Shown piece after piece: positions 30,174-39,110 of a stretch of DNA of 64,000 nucleotides. Location: contig BLAL01000197.1 of assembly GCA_015698045.1 (NCBI GenBank), positions 434,001 to 498,000 on the forward strand, given 5' to 3'. The translations under genes and the position numbers were made by a program. The first letter of the stretch is position 1, and every line of letters begins with the position of its first letter. Below the pieces are notes generated by a model. That model was not told where the DNA came from and ran no database searches. It saw nothing but the letters and a program-made list of their open reading frames with translations. Source of the stretch: Rhizophagus clarus (Eukaryota; Glomeromycota; Glomeromycetes; Glomerales; Glomeraceae).

Positions 30174-30269
30174 GTTTTTCTCGAAGATTATATAGTGTTA
30201 GAAAAAGTTTAAAATAAAAATTATTTTGTTCGGATAATTAGTGTTAGACATTTATTCAAAAAAGAAACT
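30174..30269. promoter_or_regulatory. Two-way promoter region inside the right TIR
   Basis: Mirror of 16638-16733, with the TATATAA on the minus strand at 30188-30194. It separates the fusion gene from the outward zinc-finger ORF. Confidence 0.5.
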
Positions 30270-30539
30270 ATGGGATGCGGAAAAAAGGAGATACCCTGGA
30301 ATTTTTATTATTGTCCATATATTCTTAGGACTGGAGAAGAGTGCAATCGGAGATGCTATGATCCAAAGGGATGTAAAGCCCATCGGAATTCACCTAAACA
30401 TTATCCATGTATACAACCTGGATGCGTTAAAAATACTTTCTCTGAATACGGTGCTTGTAAAAAACATTCAGGCAAGTATCGTTCTAGAGCATTTTATCAA
30501 CGACAGAAGCTTGCAAAAATTCAGGTTAGTGGGGGCTAG
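30270..30539 (+). CDS. TIR-encoded small zinc-finger protein, right copy
   Basis: 89 residues, with the same start MGCGKKEIPWNFYYCPY and Cys/His pattern as the left copy. One visible difference is Cys for Tyr in DPKGCKAHRN. It reads outward toward the Sel1-kinase gene. The reading frame is conserved in both TIRs, but since the TIRs are nearly identical this alone is not proof of coding. Confidence 0.7.
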   Translation: MGCGKKEIPWNFYYCPYILRTGEECNRRCYDPKGCKAHRNSPKHYPCIQPGCVKNTFSEYGACKKHSGKYRSRAFYQRQKLAKIQVSGG

Positions 30540-30606
30540 TGACGGGCTAGTGGCAGGATACAATATGTATGCATTTATATCACATGATTTTTTTTCTTGT
30601 CTTGCG

Positions 30607-30780
30607 TACATGCTCCGCTTCGCTCCGCAGACTGTGAACACTATTTGTTTCCATATCTTGTGTACATGCTCCGCTTCGCTCCGCAGACTGTTAACACTAT
30701 TTGTTTTCATATCTTGTTTACATGCTCCGCTTCGCTCCGCAGACTGTGAACAGTATTTGCTTTCTTATCTTGTGTACATG
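30607..30780. repeat. 56-bp direct repeats inside the right TIR
   Basis: TACATGCTCCGCTTCGCTCC recurs at 30607, 30663 and 30719, with a partial start at 30775; spacing is 56 bp. It mirrors 16127-16300. Confidence 0.85.
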
Positions 30781-30937
30781 CTATAGGGAGGCAATTTGGT
30801 TATATTATATGCGAAAAATTTATGTTATCCAGGATGAGAACCAAATAGGTTTCGGACTTGTTTGTGCCAAAGTGAAATTTTATTTTTACATATAGGAAAC
30901 AAATGTTTACAGAGCGAATAACAATCAGGAAAGCAAA

Positions 30938-32149
30938 ATGATTTCCTTAAGGTCAGGTGTATATTTACAAATGGTTTACGCTATGTGTTTATTTTTTGAT
31001 ACCCAGGAAACCATCCTGGAACCCTGTAATCGAAATGTGCCAAAAACCCCATTTCTCTACTACTCAGAAAGGAATTTAGAAAAAGCCATTTATTGGTTCC
31101 AAAGATCAGCTGAAAATGGAAATGAACAATCAATGTATAATTTAGCTACTATTTATTGTGAACATGAAGAAAAAATAGAAAGTAATTTAGAAAAAGCCTT
31201 TTATTGGTATCAAAAATCAGCAGAAAATGGTAATGTAGATGCAATGCATAATTTAGCAGTTTGTTATGAATATGGAAAAGAAATAGAAAATCATTTAGAA
31301 AAAGCCTTTTATTGGTATCAAAAATCAGCAGAAAATGGTAATGAAAATGCAATGTATGATTTAGCTATTTGTTATGAAAAAGGAGAAGGAACAATAAAGT
31401 ATTTGGAGAAAGCCTTTTACTGGTATGAGAAAGCAGCAGAAAATGGGGATGAACAAGCAATGTTTGATGTAGCCATTTGTTATGAAGATGGAGAGTTAAC
31501 AGAAAAGAATTTAGAAAAAGCCTTGTATTGGTATGAAAAAGCAGCAATAAATGGTAATAAACAAGCAATGATTAATTTACCCATTTTTTATGATAATGAA
31601 AAAGGAACAAAAAAGGATTTAGAAAAAGCTTTTTACTGGTATCAAAAATCAGCAGAAAATGGTAATGAAGAAGCAATGTATAATGTAGGTAATTGTTATC
31701 GCAGTGGAGAAGGAACAGAAAGGAATTTTGAAGAAGCCGTTTTTTGGTATCAAAAATCAGCAGAAAGTGGTTATAAAAGAGCAATGTATGATTTGGCCTT
31801 CTGTTATGAATATGGGAAAGGGATAGAAAAAAATTTAGAAAAGGCATTTTATTGGTATCAAAAATCAGCAGAAAATGGTTATGAAGAAGCTATGTATAAT
31901 TTAGCCATTTTTTATGAAGGTAATAAAGAAACAGAAAAAAATTTGGAAAAAGCCTTTTATTGGTATCAAAAAGCAGCAGAAAATGGACATGTAAATGCAA
32001 TGTATAATTTAGCCATTTGTTTTGAAAATGAGGAAGGAACAGTAAAAAATTTAGAAAAAACCTTTTACTGGTATGAAAAAGCAGCAAAAAATGATAAAGA
32101 TGCAATGTATGAGTTAGCTATTTGTTATTATAATGGAAAAGGAATATAA
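30938..32149 (+). other. Chimeric reading frame: TIR end fused to Sel1 repeats
   Basis: An open frame enters from the TIR (first residues MISLRSGVYLQMVYAMCL), crosses the insertion junction at 31064/31071 in frame and continues through ten Sel1 repeats to the TAA at 32147. It would be a TIR-started, kinase-less Sel1 protein. Nothing shows that it is expressed. Confidence 0.4.
31065..31070. repeat. Target-site duplication CAGAAA, right
   Basis: It equals 15837-15842 and lies directly after the ACTACT end of the right TIR. Confidence 0.95.
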
Positions 32150-34305
32150 ATGAATATAGAAAAAGCTTTTTACTGGTATGAAAAGGCAGCAGAAAATGGG
32201 CAGGAAAAAGCAATGTTTGATTTAGCTAAATATTATGAAATTGGTGAAGGAATAGAAATAAATTTAGAAAAAGCCTTTTATTGGTATCATAAAGCAGCAG
32301 AAAATGGTAATAAAAAGGCAATGTTTAATTTATCTAATAATTATAAGAATGGAGAGGGAACAGAAAAGAATTTAGAAAAAGCCTTTTACTGGTATCAAAA
32401 AGCAGTTGAAGATGATGATGAGAAAGCAATATATAATTTAGCTAATTTTCATGAAAATGAAACAGCAGAAAATGATTTAGAAAAAGCCATTTACTGGTAT
32501 CAAAATGCTGCGGAAAATGGAGATAAAAAAGCAATGTATGATTTAGGTGTTTATTACGAAAACAAGGATATGGAAAAAGCCATTTACTGGTATCAAGAGT
32601 CAGCAAAAAATGGTAATGAAAAAGCAATGTATTATGTAGCTAATTATTATGAAAATAATGAGAATTTAGAAAAAGCCTTTTACTGGTATCAAAAAGCAGC
32701 AGAAATTGATAATGAAGGGTCAATGTATAAATTAGCTATTTGTTATAAAAATGGAAAGGGAACAGAAAAAAGTCTAGAAAAAGCCTTTTACTGGTATCAA
32801 AAAGCAGTAGATAATGGGCAAAAAGAAGCAATATATGAATTAGCTGATTGTTATTTAAATGGAAAAGGAATAGAAAAGAATTTAGAAAAAGCTCTTTATT
32901 GGTTTCAAAAAGCAGAAAAAAATGATAAAATAAGCTCTAAATTTAAAGACGAAATATGTAAAGAGTGTAAACAACCATATGTTAATTACCAATGGTGTCA
33001 ACAATGTAATTCTAAACGATTTAAGCAAGATTTTTCAAATTGGACTAGTAAAAATGAATATATTGATAAATTTATTCAAGATGCACAACTTGATGCTAAA
33101 AATAGTTATGAAGTTTTAGAATGGATACCTTACAATAAATTGTCAAATATTAATTATTATGATGAAGGAGGATTTGGTCAAATTCATAAGGCTATTTGGT
33201 TAGATGGACCCATTGATAGTTGGAATTTTAATAAACAACAATGGAACAGGTGGAATTTTCAGGCAGGTTATGAGGTTATTCTTAAAACACTTAATGATTC
33301 ATCAAGATTAGATAATGAATTTCTGGATGAGGTATGGTATTTATATTTATTAACAAATTTATGATGTTTTAATAAATTAATAATATCATTATTTATATGT
33401 TATTTATATAGTGGAAATATCATTATAATTGTCAGAAAAAATCATTTTCAAAATTTATTCAATTATTTGGAATTACCCAAAATCCATATAATTTAAATTA
33501 TGTAATAGTAATGAGTTATGCAAAAAAAGGGAATTTGAGAAAATGTTTATCTGATATAGTTAAAATTAAGTGGCAAGACAAGTTACAATTATTGAAAAAA
33601 ATTATATTAGGACTTAAAGTAATTCACAAATCAAATTTAATTCATGGTGATTTTCATGATGGTAATATTTTAATATCAGATAATCACAATGAATTATTCA
33701 TTATTGATTTAGGATTATGTAAACCTGTAAGTGATTTACAAGCTTCTGATAAAAAAGTTAATGAAATTTATGGAGTTTTACCTTATATGGCACCTGAAAT
33801 ATTAAGAAACGAACCATATACTCCAGCAAGTGATATTTATAGTTTTTCAATGATAATGTGGGAGTTTACATCAGGCATTCCTCCATTCAAGTATGAAGCA
33901 CATGATCATGACCTTGTTTTAAATATTTGTAAAGGAAAACGTCCAGAAATTATAGAAAATACTCCAATATGTTATATAAATTTAATGAAAAAGTGTTGGG
34001 ATTCAAATCCTTCTAATAGACCAACTATAATGGAACTTGAGTATAGAATATCTGAATGGATTAGATGTTTTAATGAACATTATAGAATAAACGGATATAG
34101 GAATAATTATGAGATTGAAGTATCTAATTTTGATAATGAATTAAAGAATGATATGTCTGAATTTGTATTAGCAAACAAAAAGTTGGTACAAGAAAAAGCT
34201 GATACTTCTATTACACAGTCTCATTCACAAGCATATTATACAAGCCGTAAACTTACAGAAATTTTATTAAAAGAGGATTCTGACTATTTGGAATACATGA
34301 TATAA
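31071..34305 (+). pseudogene. 3' part of the split Sel1-repeat / tyrosine-kinase-like gene
   Basis: Coding 31071-33331, an 80-bp intron 33332-33411 (GTATGG...TATAG), then 33412-34305. About ten Sel1 repeats lead to an in-frame TAA at 32147-32149; about eight more follow from ATG 32150. A Cys-rich linker (CKECKQPYVNYQWCQQC) and the kinase domain come next: glycine loop GGFGQIHKA, Lys in VILKTL, catalytic loop IHGDFHDGN, DLG for DFG, MAPEIL, and KCWDSNPSNRP at the end. This Sel1-linker-kinase layout is typical of Glomeromycotina TKL kinases. The gene lost its promoter and first repeats to the transposon. Transcription from the TIR, or from ATG 32150, could still give a kinase, so it may be a recent pseudogene rather than dead. 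The TAA replaces an expected Glu codon. Confidence 0.88.
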
Positions 34306-35205
34306 TTAAAAATTATTACTTTTCAAGTGTTTTTATGATCATTTAGTGAATGTTTATGGAATCACTCGTTACATTTTTCATTTCATTAAAAATTTACTAT
34401 TATTTATTTATTTAAAAAAATCTATTACTTATGAACGAATATAAGTTTAATTTTTAACATAGATTTCAATAATAACATATTTAACAACTATTTTTTTCCA
34501 TTATTGAGACAAATAAGTTACTAAATTTTCTGTATTCCTCATAAATTTTTATCTTGCAATAATTCATAATATATGACTTAAATAATAAATTTTTATAATA
34601 TGCAGAGTATATAATAGTTTAAATAACTTAATATTTTTAGCACTATAAAAATTAAATGTCTGGAAAAATAACCACAATCCTATAAGAAATCTGTATACGG
34701 AAAAAAATACATTTTTTTATAAACATTTGATATATGTTTTTATTAATTCTGTATAACAATACCATTTATTTTATTTTATAAATTTGATGAAAAGCTATCA
34801 ATTTTATTCTTATGAAAAAAAAGTTCTAAATTAAAAAAAATACGTATTTCAATATTCTTTTTGAATTTTAGATACAACTCCATTCTTATTATTATGAAAG
34901 AGAAAAAAAAATAAATCAAAAATGGAAAGTAATTTCCATTTTTATTTGATAATTATGGCACGCTGGGACAGACAAAATTGCGTTTATTTTCACACATTAA
35001 ACGATTATTTAAATGTTAAATTTTATGTATATTTTATACTTTAAACGTTTATAAATAAATTTAGAACTTCTAAAAATAAATTTCTGGACAAATTTGGACA
35101 TTTTTTTGTAGCACAAATTTAAAAATGTATAAAATTAAAATATACGTTTAATATACGTTCAACATACATGTATGATATATGAAAATCTAAAACAACCAAA
35201 AATAA
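34306..35205. other. AT-rich intergenic; one copy of a dispersed repeat
   Basis: No gene seen. 34676-34765 matches the start of the repeat at 10842. 34652-34672 (CACTATAAAAATTAAATGTCTGGA) resembles the end of the CCCTATAAAAAATAA MITE family. Confidence 0.45.
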
Positions 35206-35224
35206 ATTAACAAAATAAATGTTT

Positions 35225-35365
35225 AATAGAGTATTCTTAACCTAGACCCGGGGTTTAGGTTAGTTAAAATGAACCCCTGGGTCCAGGTTAGTTAAAATAG
35301 ACCCCCTGGTTTAAGTTAGTTAAAATAGACATTCGGAGTTCAGGTTAGTTAACCTAGTCCCTTAC
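35225..35365. repeat. Tandem repeat of GGTTAGTTAAAATAGACCCC, about four units
   Basis: Units of roughly 36 bp, each with CAGGTTAGTTAAAATAGACC and a variable CCCTGG/CTGGTTTA segment. It is GC-richer than its surroundings. Confidence 0.75.
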
Positions 35366-35399
35366 TAAAAATAGAAATTAAAAATAAATACAATTTTGA

Positions 35400-35735
35400 T
35401 CTTATGGTACTGGACAGTTTTGTCTAAATTTTTTTTAAAAAAAAATTACAATTTTATCTTCGCCACTGGACAATTTTGTCCATTTTTTTTTTTTTAAAAA
35501 AAAATTACAATTTTGATCTTCATTACGGTACTGGACAATTTTGTCCACTTTTTTAAAAAAAACAAAAATTTTGGACAATTTTGTCCATTTTTTTTTAAAA
35601 AAACAAGAATTTCGGACAATTTTGTCCATTTTTTTTAAAAAAAACAAATTTTGGACAATTTTGTCCATTTTTTTTTAAAAAAAACAAAAATTTTGGACAA
35701 ATTTGTCCATTTTTTTAAAAAAACAATATAATACA
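35400..35735. repeat. Tandem array with core GGACAATTTTGTCC
   Basis: Seven to eight units of about 45-60 bp, each with TTTTGGACAATTTTGTCCAT and poly-T/poly-A runs. The core is a near-perfect inverted repeat. The complementary form makes up the array at 37205-37645. Confidence 0.85.
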
Positions 35736-35869
35736 ACAATTGAACATCTGATATAAACTTAGTAAACTTTAGTAACTTCTTTATTATATATTATAAATAA
35801 ACAATTATTTATTTAGTTTACAGTGTTAGTAATGACACAAATGACATCTAATAACAAATTACAATAGTA

Positions 35870-36870
35870 AAACAAAAGAGATGTATAATGAAAAGAAGTA
35901 AAAGGGATAAAGTAAATAAAAAAGAAAATGAGGAACAAAAGGAAAACTCAAGGATGAAGGGATGATCAAGGAAGATAATAATGAAAAAAGTAATCAAGAA
36001 TAAAGAATGCTGAAAGGAGTGGTTAAGGATGAAATAGGAATGAAAGAAATGACCAATGATGAAATAGGAACGAAAGAAATGACCAAGGATGAAATAGTAA
36101 TGAAAAGAGCGATCAAAGATAAAAAGGGAACAAAAAATGATCAAGAACAAAATAATGATGAAAGGAGCGAATAAAAGGGGGAATGAAAGGAACAATCAAG
36201 GACGAGATAGTGATGAAAGGAGAAATCAAGGATGAAGAGGAAAGATCAAGGACAAAATAATGATGAAAGGAGCGATCAAGAATAAAGGGGGAATGAAAGG
36301 AACAATCAAGGATAAAATAGTGATGAAAGGAGAGATCAAGGATGAAGGGGAACAAAAGTAACAATTAAGGATGAAATAATAATAAAAGGAGAGATCAAGG
36401 ATGAAGAGGGAATAAAAGAAACGATTAAGGACAAAATAATGATGAAAGGAGCGATTAAGGGAATGAAGAGAACAATCAAGGATGAAATAATGTTAAAAGG
36501 AGAAATCAAGGATGAGGGGGAATAAAAGAAACGATCAAGGATGAAGGGGATGGAAGAAACGATCAAAGATGAAAGAAGAAATGGAAAGAATGATCAAGGA
36601 GGAAAGGGAATAAAAGTAACAATAAAGGATGAAGTAGAAATGATTAAGGACGAAAGTGAAGCAAAAGAATAAAAGAAATGATAAAGGATGAGAGAAAACA
36701 AATGAACAATGAAGGATGAAAGAATGATGAAAAGGTGATGGAAGAATGAAATAGAAAAAATGAAAATAAAGAAAGTGAGGCCCCAAAACAAAATGAAAAT
36801 AAAATCGCAAAGAAAGAAAAACCCAGCCAAAAAAAAAAACAAGATGGTTAGTAAAAGAAGAGAAATTCCA
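35870..36870. repeat. Purine-rich degenerate tandem repeat, about 1 kb
   Basis: Imperfect units of about 60 bp rich in GATCAAGGATGAA, GGAACGAAAG and AATGATGAAAGGAGCGA. Nearly all purine on the + strand. The Phe/Ser/Ile-rich frames on the minus strand result from this bias. Such purine strands can form triplex or other non-B DNA. Confidence 0.85.
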
Positions 36871-37204
36871 AAGATTCAAAGTGTCTTGAACTTACTATTT
36901 ACTGGAACTTAATGATGAAGTCTAAAGCCGTTAACCTCCAAAAAGATTAACCTGCAAAAGAGAGTGTTAATGTTAATTAACAAAAAAAAAATTGACAATA
37001 CCGAAAAAGAAACTCACCAGAAGCTCCCAAGCCAAGAAAATAAGCACCTACAAAATAAAGAACGTTAGTCAATGCTGTTTATAATAAAAAAAATGACTTA
37101 GAAAATAAAACAAAAAATCGCGTATAAAACAAAAAATTTAGGATCACATGATAGAGATGGCAAAAATACTGTAAATAACAGATAATAATACTTACTTCAA
37201 ATCC

Positions 37205-37645
37205 TATAAGGAAAGAAATAAAACAAAAAAAGTGGACAAAATTGTCCAGGAACAAAAATAAAAAAAGTGAACAAAATTGTCCAGAAACAAAAATAAAAAA
37301 AAGTGGATAAAATTGTCCAGGAACGAAAATAAAAAAGTGGACAAAATTGTCTAGGAACGAAAATAAAAAAAAAGTGGACAAAATTGTCCAGGAATGAAAA
37401 TAAAAAAAAAGTGGATAAAATTGTCCAGAAACGAAAATAAAAAAAAGTGGACAAAATTGTCCAGGAACGAAAATAAAAAAAATGGAAAAAATTGTCCAGA
37501 AATGAAAATAAAAAAAAAGTGGACAAAATTATCCAGGGACGAAAGTAAAAAAAAGTGAAAAAAATTGTCCAGAAATGAAAATAAAAAAAAAGTGGACAAA
37601 ATTATCCAGGGACGAAAGTAAAAAAAAGTGAAAAAAATTGTTTGG
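37205..37645. repeat. Tandem array with core GGACAAAATTGTCC
   Basis: About 11-12 units of 37-40 bp: AAAAAAAGTGGACAAAATTG, TCCAGGAACGAAAATAA. The core equals the complement of that in 35400-35735, so the two arrays face each other around the purine-rich block. Confidence 0.88.
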
Positions 37646-38366
37646 GACGAAAATGAAAAAAAAAAGAAAAAAGAAAAATGGTTGTCACCATTTTTAATCA
37701 GTGTAAACAAAATGACGCGTAAATTAGTATAATCATGTGATAGGGGATCCAGGATAACTAACCTGAGCGGTTCATGTTAAGTTTTCTCTGTTTTTAAAAT
37801 AGGAATTAAATGTTTAAGACATAAAATAAATGCATAAAGTAGGACCCAGAAATATACATAAAAGGGTCAGGTTTGAGTTTGCGTACAATGAACCATAAAA
37901 ACCATGTAGATCTTTCTTTTTGTGAATAATTTTAGATAGTGCTGGTCAAAGATTTATTTCTTAATTTAGATATTGACTAGCACTATCGTAATTCCGGCCC
38001 TGAAAAAAATGCGTACAGCTCATATAAAAAATTTTTTTCACCACCTGACCCCTATATATATATTTCTGGGTCCTCATAAAGTCGCACCACCTTAAATGTT
38101 TAAACAAGCGTTTAAATAAATGCAATTTTGTCTGTTCTGGCATGCCATAAATAATATTCTTATTTTTATGAAAAAAGAAAAAATTCAAATCAAAAATGGA
38201 AGGTGATCTCCATTTTTATTTTTTTGTCTTTTGAATTTTTATTTTTACAAAAAAGAAAAATTCAAATCAAAAATGTAAGATGGTCTCCATTTTTATTTTT
38301 TCTATAAGTTTTTTTGTATGAAATGCCAGACTGGATAGATGTTTAACGTAAAAGCTAAACCATTCC
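37646..38366. other. Intergenic, with a duplicated AAAATGGAAGGTGATCTCCATT motif
   Basis: No gene. Hairpin motifs TCAAAAATGGAAGGTGATCT and TCAAAAATGTAAGATGGTCT at about 38185 and 38265, each followed by CCATTTTTATTTTT, form small inverted repeats. A related hairpin is at about 34915-34945. Confidence 0.45.
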
Positions 38367-38705
38367 CTACAAAAAAAGAATGTCCAGAAAATGTCTACGA
38401 AAATATCCAGAAATTGTCTGGGTGCTTCAAAAATTGTCATGAAAATGTCCAGAAAATTAATCTATTTTGCTGTCTGGAATTTTTTGCATGCCCAGTTTTT
38501 TTTATACATAAAATTTTCTGGACAAATTCCAGACAAATAAACCCAACAAATTCCAGACATAAAATATTCTGGACATATTCTGGACAAATAAACACAACAA
38601 ATTCTGGACATAAAATATTCTGGACATATTCTGGACAAATAAACCCAACAAATTCTGGACATAAAATATTCCAGACATATTCTGGACAAAATAAACCAAA
38701 AAGAT
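38367..38705 (+). mobile_element. Truncated, internally expanded copy of the CCCTATAAAAAATAA MITE family
   Basis: It begins CCCTACAAAAAAAGAATGTC like the left end of the 648-bp MITE. The TCTGGACATATTCTGGACAA segment is expanded to about three units of some 60 bp. The right end is missing, replaced by the mariner fragment. Confidence 0.65.
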
Positions 38706-38816
38706 GCGTGGGATGATATTTCACCAGAATATTTTAAAAAATTAATTGAAAGCATGCCGCGAAGAATAGAAGTGGTTATTGCTGCGCTTTTTTTTAATAA
38801 AATTAATAAAGGATAA
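38700..38816 (+). pseudogene. Tc1/mariner transposase C-terminal fragment
   Basis: The frame QKDAWDDISPEYFKKLIESM followed by PRRIEVVIAALFFNKINKG and a stop matches the end of Tc1-type transposases; compare LVDSIPRRVAAVIENKGDP in the copy at 207-1241. Only about 35 codons remain. Confidence 0.8.
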
Positions 38817-39110
38817 TCAGATTAATATAATTACTTAATAAATTTTAATTTTATTGTATTAATTTATACGAAATTTTTACTTTGAAAAATGTCTGTAACT
38901 CTGTATACTTTTGTAAAAGAGTCTTATTTCCTTTATAGGAAAATTATTTAAAAGATTTGCATTTAATGGCAGATGCTTTGGAATTAATGACAAATGGTTT
39001 ATATTTAACGCCAAATACTTCATATTTCAAAGTCAAATGATATGTCATTTAACATCAAACGGTTTGACTTTTATGTTAAACATCTGTCCACTCCAGCATT
39101 CCATATTTAT

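Larger units (their letters stand above)
15843..31064. mobile_element. Polinton/Maverick-type element carrying Gag-Pro-like genes, 15,222 bp
   Basis: Bounds are set by 1,058-bp inverted repeats that start AGTAGTAGAGAAATGGGG and by the CAGAAA duplication on both sides. It contains a family B polymerase with HNH-like finger, an rve integrase, a Gag-like protein, retropepsin, a second polymerase-like/F-box fusion, an F-box/LRR gene, a coiled-coil gene and small genes. Gene packing is tight, with 2-36 bp gaps or overlaps between several neighbours. G+C is clearly higher than in the flanks. TIRs differ at very few positions (at least three seen), so insertion is recent. Not seen: FtsK/HerA-type ATPase, adenovirus-type cysteine protease, jelly-roll capsid, reverse transcriptase. 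Confidence 0.95.
30007..31064 (-). repeat. Right terminal inverted repeat, 1,058 bp
   Basis: This is the reverse complement of 15843-16900. It ends CCCCATTTCTCTACTACT, followed by the target duplication. It contributes the promoter, start and 56 codons of the polymerase/F-box fusion. Confidence 0.95.

Noticed and set aside
15843..31064. LTR retrotransposon or endogenous retrovirus
   Set aside because: There are no direct terminal repeats and no reverse transcriptase or RNase H. The ends are inverted, and a DNA polymerase is present.
35848..36879. Several 60-115-codon frames rich in Phe, Ile and Ser on the minus strand
   Set aside because: All are translations of the purine-rich tandem repeat.
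37079..37710. Three overlapping minus-strand frames with repeated FFLFSFLDNFVHF
   Set aside because: They translate the GGACAAAATTGTCC array in different frames.
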